From NCBI GenBank assembly GCA_945862295.1, contig CAMAXT010000009.1:1-52458 (forward strand): a stretch of 52,458 nucleotides of DNA, written 5' to 3'. The notes under the pieces are model-generated. The model did not search any database. It was not told where the DNA came from and saw only the letters and a program-made list of their open reading frames with translations. This DNA comes from Pseudobacteriovorax antillogorgiicola (GTDB taxonomy: Bacteria > Bdellovibrionota_B > Oligoflexia > Oligoflexales > CAIYRB01). A program made the position numbers and the translations under genes. Shown piece after piece: positions 33,610 to 42,168 of this stretch (its first letter is position 1; every line of letters begins with the position of its first letter).

Positions 33610-34929
33610 CTATTCGCATTCGATAACTTGAGTTTTGATCACGTGGAGAAACGCATCTTTTAACGCTTCTGATTTTTGCACTTCGTAGACTTCGCGGGCA
33701 CATACGCCGACTTCACTGTCTTTACATGCCGCATCAGCCTGAGAAGAGATCTTGGTAACAAGACCAGGTTTTGTACCGTTCCCTACAAGAGCCGTGATGT
33801 ATTCAGCAAAGCTAGCGTAGGTTGCTGCAAACCAGTTTTTTCCAGTCTGTTTAATCCGCGTATTATTAATATCGCGCATCATCTCAGTGTGATTGGCTAT
33901 GCGGGTGCCGCGGCTTTCAGAACCAGTAACATAGATCGTGATGACTTTTACGCCCTGGGCTCTAAGTGCGGCGGCTTTCGCTTCGACAGCAGAAGGATCA
34001 CTATCTGTTGGTTCACCGTCAGTCACAAGTACTGCAACTTTCGCACGGCCGTCAGTACTTGTCTTATCAAACGCACTCTCAGCGCCAGTCATAGCTGCAA
34101 GGTACGGTGTCATACCAGATGGTTTGCGCGAGAACGCCATGACTGAAGTTAGCTGATCTCTATTCGAACTGTTAGTTTCGATCCAACCTCTGGACTGATC
34201 GGTCCAACCAGTTACATAGTTTTCTTTACTAGGAAAGGAGGCGATTGAGAGCTTTGATTTCGCCATCTCATTGCTGCTTTCTTTTTCCGCGATACCGGAA
34301 AGCATTTCGAACGCAGCTTTCACGGCGAGTTCACGGTTGGTTTCAGCCATACATTCGTAGACCGCAACCCCGTTAAACGTGCCCGCTGCTCTCGCTTCCG
34401 GACAATCGGTTTCAGCGTTTGAATTTGAGTTATCGATGATAAACGCAATGTCAGCACCAATTGTTTTTTGCTCGGGTTTACAAATTGGTGGCGGTGGTGA
34501 CGGTACGATTGGGTCTGAGCCAACAGTTAGCACGCAAGATGAGCTCATGCTTTCGGCGCTTGCAGATTTGCGGAGCTCTACTTTATAGGTACCCTCTTTT
34601 TCAGCTAGGATGTTATTAGCAGCGCCGTCTTCACGAATATAGCCACCGTCTTTGAACACAAGCTTTGTCGCGGCGTCGCCATCCGGAGATTTTATAGTTT
34701 GGTAAAGTTCACCTTGATAGTCGAGTGCATCGATTGCAATCAATGCGGTCTCACCGGTTTTAATCACTTCAGGGCTTATTTTGCATGATAAGTTGGGATC
34801 TTTGACGACCACCGTTGACGGCAGCGTCGCTTTTTTAGGAGTTGTACCAGTAAAGGTGGCTGAACTGCAGGCACTAAGCCCACTGAACACGAGCACCGCC
34901 AAAGGCAAACAAACAGAAGTCTTTTTCAT
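33610..34929 (-). CDS. von Willebrand factor A domain lipoprotein
   Basis: Exported lipoprotein of 439 residues; lipobox SGLSAC puts the lipid on Cys21. An Ig-like region covers about 45-135 (KISPEVIKTGETALIAIDA to a CVLTVGS strand), a Pro-rich hinge PSPPPP, then a VWA domain about 158-400. Its MIDAS motif reads DNSNS (166-170) with a threonine in SGMTPY and aspartates in VTDGEPTDSD, so metal-dependent ligand binding is likely intact. Several cysteine pairs suggest disulfides. GAGGATG stands before the ATG. It shares strand and neighbourhood with the phospholipase-like gene, 126 bases away. Adhesion or target-binding is possible but unproven. Confidence 0.85.
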   Translation of the reverse strand: MKKTSVCLPLAVLVFSGLSACSSATFTGTTPKKATLPSTVVVKDPNLSCKISPEVIKTGETALIAIDALDYQGELYQTIKSPDGDAATKLVFKDGGYIREDGAANNILAEKEGTYKVELRKSASAESMSSSCVLTVGSDPIVPSPPPPICKPEQKTIGADIAFIIDNSNSNAETDCPEARAAGTFNGVAVYECMAETNRELAVKAAFEMLSGIAEKESSNEMAKSKLSIASFPSKENYVTGWTDQSRGWIETNSSNRDQLTSVMAFSRKPSGMTPYLAAMTGAESAFDKTSTDGRAKVAVLVTDGEPTDSDPSAVEAKAAALRAQGVKVITIYVTGSESRGTRIANHTEMMRDINNTRIKQTGKNWFAATYASFAEYITALVGNGTKPGLVTKISSQADAACKDSEVGVCAREVYEVQKSEALKDAFLHVIKTQVIECE

Positions 34930-35055
34930 TTCAACATCCTCAACAACAGTCAGCAGGGAACAACAGCAACAGGATCGGCATTGTAAACACGGGCTTTCGC
35001 CTATTTATTTTATAACATTATTAAAATAGATTGTCAATCTATTAAAATTATAGAA

Positions 35056-35763
35056 TCACAGATCGGACGACGATTCAGCTTCTGCGTTAGTATTGGTGTA
35101 GGCCGCAGCGCTACCCTCTTCGCCTTTACTGCCCATGAGTGCAGTCTTTAAATCTTCGAGAGAATATTCGCCTTCAAGTGCAGCTATGGTGCGCTCAAGT
35201 TCTCTAGCCGTTGCAGATCTTTTAAGAAGATCAACAAAAACACGGTCGACGACCTTACGGACGTATTCCATATAGGAAAGCTGCTGTTTTTGTGAAAACT
35301 CAAAACGTTTTGCAGCGTCACTCGATTGCACCCGACCCATATATAGATTGGTGATCTCATAGCAAAGCTGCAGTGCCTGTCCGTCAGGCTTGCCAAATTT
35401 TCCAGCTGCCAAACGGGCTGCTTCTAAATCGCGGTCACAAGCTGACCTTAGGTTTTCTTGAAACTGCTGGTTGCATTCGCCCCAAGACATCTTTGCTGAA
35501 TGGTAACAACGGTCGTGTTGTTGGCAAGCGCCGGCAAACGACACTCCACTCCATTCATCACTCATGCCCTCTGGTCGACGCCAGTCGGTACAGCCGGAAA
35601 CAGTGCGAGCAAAAGGAAACGAAGCGCTGACAAATTGATCGTTATAGGGAATGCCTTTGCCATCTGCTCGCGCTTGTCCAGTGAGCATGGCGCACAGAAA
35701 GGACAGAGCCAGTATGGTTAGCAAGAAGGAGTTTTTTCGGAGTGATTCAATCAAGTGCAACAA
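35056..35763 (-). CDS. secreted phospholipase A2-like protein
   Basis: Signal peptide about 1-33 (ARADGK). The core GACQQHDRCYH (His83-Asp84) followed by a WGECNQQFQENLRSACD helix matches the C-x2-HD-x-CY active-site helix of phospholipase A2, with cysteines at 58, 80, 86, 97, 109 and 134 available for disulfides. The vertebrate calcium loop YGCYCG is not obvious; SGCTDW precedes the helix instead. A C-terminal helical segment (about 155-200) follows and then a Ser/Glu-rich tail. The start is one of three nearby TTG codons (35763, 35760, 35754); none has a strong ribosome site. Alternatively it is an inactive PLA2-fold protein. Confidence 0.7.
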   Translation of the reverse strand: MLHLIESLRKNSFLLTILALSFLCAMLTGQARADGKGIPYNDQFVSASFPFARTVSGCTDWRRPEGMSDEWSGVSFAGACQQHDRCYHSAKMSWGECNQQFQENLRSACDRDLEAARLAAGKFGKPDGQALQLCYEITNLYMGRVQSSDAAKRFEFSQKQQLSYMEYVRKVVDRVFVDLLKRSATARELERTIAALEGEYSLEDLKTALMGSKGEEGSAAAYTNTNAEAESSSDL

Positions 35764-35888
35764 CCTGGAACAACAAGACAGCTAGAGCAACAACGGCCGA
35801 TGTCATCCTGACACCGACAATCATTTCTATTAAAAATCGATATAATTGTCAACTATTTTATGTTGTATTTTAAAAGATTCTATGAATT

Positions 35889-36671
35889 CTAAGAGTGGTT
35901 GGCGGCCTTTGCAATTTTTTTCCAAAAATCTCGGTGAGTTGCATCGCCCCCGGTCTGCCAGGCTTGTAGGGCAGCAGTACCAATGATCGCGTAATCGCTG
36001 ACGCCCTTTAAGCCCATAATATCTTCCGGAGAGCGGATACCAAACCCAAGTCCGATCGGCGTTGGGGTCAATGCAGAGATTTTTGATGTATATCCAGAAA
36101 GTTGGGTACTAACCGCTGTTGCTCCCCCAGTCACACCACTACGGGCCACCGCGTATACAAAGCCGCGAGCGCTTTTACAAATCAAAACTAAGCGGTCGCT
36201 GGCGGTATTTGGAGCAATGAGACGGATGTTATCCAAGCCAAATACTTTCGCTTCTTGATCTAAACGATCGACGTACTCAAGTGGCAAATCAGGAACAATC
36301 AGTCCGCGCGCACCGCTTTCCGCAGCACGCTTTACGAAAGCCGCGTAACCAGCTTTGTAAACGATGTTGAGATAGGTCATAAACACGAAATCAGTGTTCG
36401 GATGTGCCTTGCTAGCCTCGTGCATCAAGGTAAAAGCATCGTTTACGGTGACGCCGTTCTCTAGCGCGCAATGATTCGCTGCCATGAAAACGGGGCCGTC
36501 AGCTGCCGGCTCTGAAAAAGGGATCTGAATCTCAATGACTGCTACACCGGCTTCGACCATGTTTCGAATCATGGCACGTGCTGCTTCGGGACTTGGATAG
36601 TTGGCAACAACGTGACCGATTAAACCGATCCGGTCTTTAGTAGTTTTTTTCGTACGCATACCTTGGTTCAT
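35889..36671 (-). CDS. trpA: tryptophan synthase alpha subunit
   Basis: Cleaves indole-3-glycerol phosphate to indole, which passes to TrpB. Catalytic glutamate in VIEIQIPFSEPAADGP (and the aspartate of ADGP), typical LIVPDLPLEY, IRLIAPNTASDRL, the flexible loop VARSGVTGGATAV, and GLGFGIRSPEDI near the phosphate site. Length 260 is normal. The start ATG overlaps the trpB stop by four bases (ATGA). Only trpB and trpA are present; the earlier tryptophan genes must be elsewhere. The upstream lipoprotein genes are likely in the same transcript. Confidence 0.97.
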   Translation of the reverse strand: MNQGMRTKKTTKDRIGLIGHVVANYPSPEAARAMIRNMVEAGVAVIEIQIPFSEPAADGPVFMAANHCALENGVTVNDAFTLMHEASKAHPNTDFVFMTYLNIVYKAGYAAFVKRAAESGARGLIVPDLPLEYVDRLDQEAKVFGLDNIRLIAPNTASDRLVLICKSARGFVYAVARSGVTGGATAVSTQLSGYTSKISALTPTPIGLGFGIRSPEDIMGLKGVSDYAIIGTAALQAWQTGGDATHRDFWKKIAKAANHS

Positions 36672-37972
36672 GCTTTTAACGACCCACTTCCTTCTTCAGC
36701 TTTCTTCTTCAGAAATCTCTTCCAAGAATCGTCATCAAAGGCTGAGGCAATCGTAAAGATGTCTTTATCACCTCTGCCCGATACATTTACCAAAATCGCT
36801 TGATCTGTTTTCATTGACGGGGCATCGCGAAAGGCAGCTGCTAAAGCATGAGACGACTCCAGAGCAGGAATAATTCCTTCCGTTGCCATCAATAGCTTTA
36901 TCGCTCCTACGACCTCGGCATCAGACGCACGGTCCATTTTTACCAGGCCTTTGGAACTTAGATCAGCCAAAATTGGACTAACCCCTACATAATCCAGACC
37001 AGCCGCAACCGAATGGGTATCGATCATTTGCCCATCGCTATTTTGTAGAAAGATTGTTTCATACCCTTGCGCTATGCCAGGTGTGCCTGCGCCGCCAGCG
37101 ATCCGACTAGCGTGTTCGCCTGGTTTTGTTCCGCGGCCACCAGCTTCGACACCGACGAGCTGAACCTGCTGACTGCCAATGAATCCTTGAAAGATCCCCA
37201 GCGCATTTGAGCCGCCGCCAACGCAGGCGTAAACTCGATCTGGCATTTTACCGAGCATGATCTGAAGTTGAGCTCTGGCCTCAAGACCACAGATACTTTG
37301 CAGCCATGCGACTAACGCTGGAAAAGGATGCGGACCACAGGCAGTACCAAGGGCGTAATAGGTGTCTTCGTGATTCGTCGACCAATCGCGCATGGCTTCA
37401 TTGATCGCGTCTTTTAATGTTCTTGTGCCGTCTTTTACTGCAACAACCCTTGTACCAAGGCGTTCCATCCAAAAAACATTCGGTCTTTGCCGCTCGACGT
37501 CTTCTTCACCCATGTACACAGTGCATTCAAAGCCAAAACGAGCAGCCATTGTCGCTGTCGCCATCCCATGCTGGCCGGCACCGGTCTCGGCAATGATGCG
37601 CTTTTTTCCAAGCCGTCTGGCGATCAGTCCCTGGCCAATGACGTTATTGACTTTATGCGCCCCGGTCTGACCGAGGTCTTCCCTCTTCAAATAAATTTGA
37701 GCGCCACCTAACGTCTTCGAAAGATTTTTTGCATAGGTGACGGGCGTCGGCCGACCGCTAAAGGTCACAAGCTCGTGTAGGTAGTCCTGCCAGAACGTTG
37801 GATCGTTGCGGATTTGATCGAAGGTCTTGCTTAACTGCTGAAGATTGGGAATAAGAATCTCGGGAACATAAGTTCCTCCGAACGCTCCAAAATAACCGCG
37901 GCTATCTGGCAGAAGTGGGAATTTGGGTGGCTCGAGTGGTAACACGCCACTGATCAAGTCTGAAACTCGCAA
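36668..37972 (-). CDS. trpB: tryptophan synthase beta subunit
   Basis: PLP enzyme joining indole and serine. DSRGYFGAFGGTYVPEIL near the N-terminus, GRPTPVTYAKNL, the PLP lysine in LKREDLGQTGAHKVNN, AETGAGQHG, the phosphate loop GGGSNALGIFQGF, and VGVEAGGRG with the C-terminal VNVSGRGDKD. The N-terminus extends about 20 residues before the conserved start and uses TTG; a G-rich stretch just upstream makes the ribosome site hard to judge. It lies 18 bases downstream of the BamE-like gene and overlaps trpA. Confidence 0.97.
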   Translation of the reverse strand: MRVSDLISGVLPLEPPKFPLLPDSRGYFGAFGGTYVPEILIPNLQQLSKTFDQIRNDPTFWQDYLHELVTFSGRPTPVTYAKNLSKTLGGAQIYLKREDLGQTGAHKVNNVIGQGLIARRLGKKRIIAETGAGQHGMATATMAARFGFECTVYMGEEDVERQRPNVFWMERLGTRVVAVKDGTRTLKDAINEAMRDWSTNHEDTYYALGTACGPHPFPALVAWLQSICGLEARAQLQIMLGKMPDRVYACVGGGSNALGIFQGFIGSQQVQLVGVEAGGRGTKPGEHASRIAGGAGTPGIAQGYETIFLQNSDGQMIDTHSVAAGLDYVGVSPILADLSSKGLVKMDRASDAEVVGAIKLLMATEGIIPALESSHALAAAFRDAPSMKTDQAILVNVSGRGDKDIFTIASAFDDDSWKRFLKKKAEEGSGSLKA

Positions 37973-37990
37973 CCACCACCCCCGAACGAA

Positions 37991-38362
37991 TTAAAATTTA
38001 GGTTTTGCTTCCGGTACTGCTGCTTTGGTTCCAGATGAAACGCCGATGTCTTCTGGGAAGCTTGAATTAAAAGAATAAGAACTGACAGTGCCGTCTGGAT
38101 TCCAAAAGAATCGCAGCTCTTTTTGATGACTTTTGCTGAAAAGTTTATAGCGGTAAAAGCCATAGGTCCAGGTTGGTTTACCCTGAGAGTTACCAACCGA
38201 ATATGGTGCACCAAGGATCATCTTGACGTCGGATTGTTTGGTTTCGTTTTCGCGAATCCATGAGGTTTCTGATTTAAAGTAATCACCATTAGTAACACAG
38301 GCTGAAAAAGTGATCGCAACTAGTAGCGTTATAACCGCAGTCGTCAGTCTCTTCATAGTCAT
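37991..38362 (-). CDS. BamE/SmpA-OmlA-like outer-membrane lipoprotein
   Basis: A 123-residue lipoprotein with lipobox ITFSAC and the fold pattern of the SmpA/OmlA domain: a helix with SDVKMILGAPYSVG, then strands GKPTWTYGFYRYK, ELRFFWNPDGTVSSYSF. In E. coli the small lipoprotein BamE of this fold assists outer-membrane protein insertion; other homologues serve other envelope roles. ATG at 38362 has AAGGAG six bases upstream; a longer frame from 38395 lacks a ribosome site. It is 18 bases upstream of trpB, an odd partner, probably just shared transcription. Confidence 0.78.
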   Translation of the reverse strand: MTMKRLTTAVITLLVAITFSACVTNGDYFKSETSWIRENETKQSDVKMILGAPYSVGNSQGKPTWTYGFYRYKLFSKSHQKELRFFWNPDGTVSSYSFNSSFPEDIGVSSGTKAAVPEAKPKF

Positions 38363-38432
38363 TCTCTTCTCCTTCAACAGCAATAAGCAGTGCAACCAAT
38401 CTGGCTAGAAAACTATTTACCACATTAAACGT

Positions 38433-38948
38433 TCATTTAAAATCTGCATAGTCGCAAATCTCTGCCGAAAATTTACCGCTCACCCAATTTATATCGTTCA
38501 TTTTGGCAAAAATTCGGCCTTGAATCTTCTTACCGGTGATCACGTCTAATTTTACTTTGCCGGTTTTTACTACGGAGGCGGCTGGCTTGCCTTTAGCTAC
38601 TGTATGAAAGACAGCATTGCGGTTTGATCCACTCTTGAGCTGAGTGATTTTTTTCACTAAAGGAACAGAAACCATAACGGACCGCTGATCGGGACTACGA
38701 TCTCCCCCTTGCGGGCATCGGACCTTGGGGCGAAACGGTAGTAGGATGATGACCATGTCGTTCTCCTCCGGCGTCTCGATCGTCGGATCAACATAACCGT
38801 AGGCAAACTCCCATTCCTTACCGGTAATCTGTCCAGTGAGGTCCACATCTAAAAAATCCGTCGGCGGCTCGCTCTTACTGCATCCAGCTAATGAGACCAA
38901 CAGCAATAAAACACTTATATAACCGCTCGACCTTTGGTCTTGGCCCAC
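38433..38948 (-). CDS. hypothetical lipoprotein
   Basis: Lipoprotein of about 171 residues, lipobox SLAGC. I chose GTG at 38948 because GGAG lies six bases upstream and it gives a normal short n-region; a longer frame reaches an ATG at 39008. The mature part alternates beta strands (GKEWEFAYGYVDPT, DMVIILLPFRPKVRCPQGG, GKKIQGRIFAKMND) and may be an all-beta fold. Two or three cysteines could form disulfides. I do not recognise the family. It precedes the BamE-like gene by 70 bases. Confidence 0.65.
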   Translation of the reverse strand: MGQDQRSSGYISVLLLLVSLAGCSKSEPPTDFLDVDLTGQITGKEWEFAYGYVDPTIETPEENDMVIILLPFRPKVRCPQGGDRSPDQRSVMVSVPLVKKITQLKSGSNRNAVFHTVAKGKPAASVVKTGKVKLDVITGKKIQGRIFAKMNDINWVSGKFSAEICDYADFK

Positions 38949-39039
38949 CCTAGACTCCACTATTCTGAAGAATTCTCGGCTATTGTAGCAGATTTTCTTT
39001 AGATTCAAACCCGAGCACCAAGAATTTGTCCTAGCAAGA

Positions 39040-39194
39040 CTCTAAATAATTATTTTAAAATAAAGTGCAATAAATACTTTGGTATAAAATATATATTTTA
39101 AAAATTTATAAAATATGTTAAAAATGTTTTGCGGGGCGGATTCCCCCATCTCCCGTTGTTGCTGAGTTCCACTGCTGATCTACGAGGTACCAAG
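39040..39194 (+). promoter_or_regulatory. very AT-rich upstream region of small regulator gene
   Basis: Bases 39040-39128 are almost pure A/T (several TATAAA/TAAAAT words), unlike the flanking genes, and are followed by 66 bases leading to the small regulator's ATG at 39195. A promoter is likely, but individual boxes cannot be chosen among many candidates. Confidence 0.4.
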
Positions 39195-39455
39195 ATGAAT
39201 CCAGTTCCATCCGAGTTTTCAGTTTCTCTCAATCTCACAAAAGAACAGTTCGATTGGGTCGATCAAGCCGCTCGTTTCATTGCCAATGAAACAGGCTGCC
39301 AGGTTTCCCATACATCCATCATGATGCGTTTGATGGAGAACGGACTACCAGCTTTCGAGAAAGAACTCGAAGCTCTTCGTTCGCGCACCAACCAAGCTAA
39401 CAAGCGCTTTCATAAGCTGCAGTTGGTTTACACACGGATTGAAAAGGGGTCGTGA
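39195..39455 (+). CDS. small ribbon-helix-helix-like protein
   Basis: An 86-residue basic/acidic protein. GAGG seven bases before the ATG at 39195 supports this start over a longer frame from 39129. The N-terminal pattern, a short strand FSVSLNLT followed by helix EQFDWVDQAARFIANETG, then turn and helix TSIMMRLMENGLPAFEKEL, fits a ribbon-helix-helix fold, with a C-terminal coiled coil (ALRSRTNQANKRFHKLQ). DNA binding is inferred from the fold pattern only. No toxin partner is adjacent, so it is not an evident antitoxin. Direct repeats downstream (39538-39614) could be its sites. Confidence 0.6.
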   Translation: MNPVPSEFSVSLNLTKEQFDWVDQAARFIANETGCQVSHTSIMMRLMENGLPAFEKELEALRSRTNQANKRFHKLQLVYTRIEKGS

Positions 39456-39537
39456 ACGCATATTCTGAACCGGTTTTTTGTTTACGGTAGTGTAGTCGTA
39501 GTGAGCAGAAAACAGATGTCAGTACAGTTTCCCATCA

Positions 39538-39614
39538 ACTGGTCGGTTCACGGTTTACTGGTCTGTTTCCGGATTCGGTTAACAGGACTGTTTTCTGTTT
39601 TTCGAGCACTGGTC
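39538..39614. repeat. three direct ACTGGTC repeats and a CAGAAAACAG inverted repeat
   Basis: ACTGGTC occurs at 39538, 39557 and 39608. CAGAAAACAG (39506-39515) is the exact reverse complement of CTGTTTTCTG (39588-39597). Together they make the 288-base gap 39456-39743 much more repetitive than its neighbours. It could be a multi-site operator or part of an extended stem; nothing coding was seen there. Confidence 0.5.
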
Positions 39615-39666
39615 ACTGCTCCTGATAAAATCCATATCATACCACCCTACTCATTCACCTATTTTT

Positions 39667-39699
39667 AAAAAAAAGAAGCGCCCCCTAAAAGGAGACGCT
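39667..39699 (-). terminator. terminator of the XRE/IrrE-like regulator gene
   Basis: Minus-strand RNA forms AGCGUCUCCU/AGGGGGCGCU with two G-U pairs that exist only in this orientation, followed by a run of eight U after two bases (39667-39674). It stands 45 bases after the gene's stop. Confidence 0.75.
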
Positions 39700-39743
39700 A
39701 CGTATATGAAGTTCATTTGAAAGAAATCTAAAGTCTAATCAAA

Positions 39744-40634
39744 TTAAGCTGAAACCGTCTCAACATTAACATCGCGCACAACTGCGTCAGAGTTAACGGC
39801 AGGGCGCTGACCACTGCGGACGATGTCTTGTAGTTGAAAACCAACGAGAGACTTCGGTACCCAGAAGAGAGCCGCTAGTTCATTGATGATGTTCTTGCGG
39901 CTATCTAGTTTTGCCATCTCAGAAAGAAGCAAAGCCTTCGGTGCCAATAGACTTGCGGTAAACACTAGCTCTTCGTAATCAGATAGCGATGCGTTTACCG
40001 CACCTAACTCTGGAAAGCGGTCGCGCTCACCTTGGAACACAATCTTAGAAAGTTCGCGTGTCATACACATACGAGTCTGTGGACGAAGGTCACCCTTCTT
40101 GTATTGAATGGTGTATTGGCCCGGACGAACTCTTAGGATTCTGCAAAGCTTGTCCATCATATCGGCTGGCTGGGTGCCAACGAATGCGAAGAAGCGCATA
40201 ACTTCTGGAATGTAGAGCGGAGGAGTTGTGAAGTCTGCCTGCTCATGAAGTTGAGCAACAAAAGCTTCGACTCGGTCCCGTGCCACCTTCACCTCAGCGT
40301 TTGGACTGCCAGCTACCCGCTCTTGAATCGTACGAATCGTTGCAGTTTCCTGCCATTCGTAGAACGCTTCATCGAGTCCACAAGCGCCGCTAGCGACGTC
40401 GTGAATCAGGCCGATATCGACCTGCAAGGTTTCAGCAAGCTTAGCAAGTGAGAAGACAGAACGAACGTTCTTTTCACCGCGCTTCCAGTGACTGCAGTCC
40501 GAAGGGTTGAACTCAAGGATCGACCCCACCTCCTGGTCATGGACCTTAGTACCCGTACGAGTAGAAAGGACCTTGTGGCAGAACTTAAAAAGCTGCACAG
40601 AATTAGGAAACTTTGCGGCTCCCGAGCGTTTCAT
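39744..40634 (-). CDS. XRE-type regulator with inactivated IrrE/ImmA-like domain
   Basis: A 296-residue cytosolic protein. An N-terminal HTH of lambda-repressor type spans about 14-78 (VGSILEFNPSDCSHWKRGEK as the turn region). The C-terminal half has the layout of the ImmA/IrrE metallopeptidase (a helix where HExxH is expected, then FTASLLAPKALL and an LAALFWVPKSLVGFQL end), but the active-site helix reads MTRELSKIVF (193-197 RELSK) in place of HELGH, so zinc binding and protease activity should be lost. GGAGG four bases before the ATG supports the start. It may act as a ligand- or partner-controlled repressor. Family assignment of the second half is moderate. Confidence 0.65.
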   Translation of the reverse strand: MKRSGAAKFPNSVQLFKFCHKVLSTRTGTKVHDQEVGSILEFNPSDCSHWKRGEKNVRSVFSLAKLAETLQVDIGLIHDVASGACGLDEAFYEWQETATIRTIQERVAGSPNAEVKVARDRVEAFVAQLHEQADFTTPPLYIPEVMRFFAFVGTQPADMMDKLCRILRVRPGQYTIQYKKGDLRPQTRMCMTRELSKIVFQGERDRFPELGAVNASLSDYEELVFTASLLAPKALLLSEMAKLDSRKNIINELAALFWVPKSLVGFQLQDIVRSGQRPAVNSDAVVRDVNVETVSA

Positions 40635-40785
40635 CGCCCCTCCTCAAACGCCATGCATTTGACGCTGGTCGTATATATAATTTGTTGGTGAATTGGCTTA
40701 TTAAAAATATACCTAGTTGGGTGATTCACTGTCAAGAAGACCTCATTAATTTCCTCTGAACCTAATAAATACAACAGGTAACAAC

Positions 40786-41493
40786 CTAGGCAGTTTTCGC
40801 CTTTTTCCTTAGAAAAATGAACTCACCGACAGTTTTGCCTGCGCCGAACTTAAATACGATCATGTAGAGTGCAAAAAGTGCGTAGATTGCTGCCAAGATT
40901 TCGACGGGCTTACGGGCCACGAGAAATTTAATTGGGCGTAAGGCAAGCCAGTTCTCGGTTTCACCGGTTTTCACCATCGACAAAACAACCGCAACTGCGA
41001 AAGCGACCGCCAACGAAACTGCGACGACTAGAAAGTCAAAAGCCCACGCCGACAAGAGCCGTGCATAGGTCGGCCGCACTGCCACCTGTTCCTTTTGTTG
41101 ATGCACCTGCTGGGTTGGCTGCCGTGGTGCATGCAAGCTTGCCAGCCCATACTGCTGCACTGACTGCTGCTGAGGGTGAGTTTGAGGTGCTGATTTTTTC
41201 TTTGCGAATCCCCTCCAACGCACCTTCGGAACCTGCACCATTTGGCGCGACGAGGTAGCAGACGCCGAAGAAGTCTGGTTTGTCTGGGTCGGCATTTCGA
41301 ACATTGGGCCTGACGATGGCAAAACAGCCCGTTGAGCCCTTGTGCCTGCCGGACGCAAGCCTCCGAGCCCAAGGCCAGTCGACAGCGCTCTAAATTGCGC
41401 TCCGTTTAAATTTTCAGCAAACCATCTGATGTCGTGGATTTTGTCCCACCCCTGCGGAGTCGACGCCTGGCGATCAGGAAAATCGTTATTCAT
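40786..41493 (-). CDS. RDD-family membrane protein
   Basis: A 235-residue protein. The N-terminal ~135 residues are Gln/Pro/Ser rich and probably disordered in the cytoplasm. Then come an RDD-like module: YARLLSAWAFDFLVVAVSL (first membrane helix with the Arg...Asp signature), a second hydrophobic helix around EILAAIYALFALYMIVF, and the closing GAGKTVGEFIFL. RDD proteins are small membrane proteins, some implicated in ion transport; the role here is unknown. AAAGG precedes the ATG. Stand-alone gene with about 150-200 bases on each side. Confidence 0.72.
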   Translation of the reverse strand: MNNDFPDRQASTPQGWDKIHDIRWFAENLNGAQFRALSTGLGLGGLRPAGTRAQRAVLPSSGPMFEMPTQTNQTSSASATSSRQMVQVPKVRWRGFAKKKSAPQTHPQQQSVQQYGLASLHAPRQPTQQVHQQKEQVAVRPTYARLLSAWAFDFLVVAVSLAVAFAVAVVLSMVKTGETENWLALRPIKFLVARKPVEILAAIYALFALYMIVFKFGAGKTVGEFIFLRKKAKTA

Positions 41494-41693
41494 GTGCGAC
41501 CTTTCTTTGGCTGCTCAGCACGTCCATCAACACTTTGAAAGTGTCTGCGTGACTGTGGACATGTCATGGAGATAGGAAAATTATACCGGGAGGAGGCTAA
41601 GAATTGAAGACTGCGCAAGAGAGAGGCAGCGTTGTCGATTAGTTAGGTCAGCGGACAATGGGAGTAAAAAGAGTAGCGCCTGATTTTTAGTGA

Positions 41694-42026
41694 TTAAATC
41701 TTGCCGATCGATTTAGCAGATGTGGTGGAAGAAGCCTTTTTGCGCGCTGATTCGTAGAGTTCTTTCGCGGCGTCACTGTTTGGTTTTTTGCCATTAGTTT
41801 CTGTTTTACCAGAATCGCCGTTGGTCGCATGCGACAGAATACTACGCATCGCAAAGATCGTGGCATCATAAGCATCGTCTGGTAACCGAAGTAGTTGCTC
41901 TCTTAGAGATAAAAGATCACCGACCCTTTTGCTGTGTCCAACCAGATCAATGCGGTCCCGCTCGGAACCATCCATGTAGCGTTCGAGTTCATCAACAGTC
42001 GCAATGATTTTTTTTGTTACCGACAC
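41694..42026 (-). CDS. small hypothetical protein
   Basis: A 110-residue soluble protein starting at GTG with a clear GGAGG six bases upstream, which makes it a convincing gene. The first 65 residues are helical (TVDELERYMDGSERDRIDLVGHSKR is cut by charged turns, then LLSLREQLLRLPDDAY), the rest Lys/Ser/Ala rich and probably disordered. I do not recognise the family. It is divergent from hutI across about 140 bases. Confidence 0.6.
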   Translation of the reverse strand: MSVTKKIIATVDELERYMDGSERDRIDLVGHSKRVGDLLSLREQLLRLPDDAYDATIFAMRSILSHATNGDSGKTETNGKKPNSDAAKELYESARKKASSTTSAKSIGKI

Positions 42027-42168
42027 AAGTACCTCCGGGCTGCAAATCTACCCAGCTCCTCGGCCGAACCTGTCAAACATTTAGTCAGTTGCTCTGTTGT
42101 TTAAGGGCAAAAATCCGTGCTAAAGTCAAAATCTTCAAACCGTTGAGTCGACGAATAGAAAGAGCCCC

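Noticed and set aside
39538-39614. CRISPR array
   Set aside because: The repeats are only seven bases, three in number, irregularly spaced, with no cas genes in the window.
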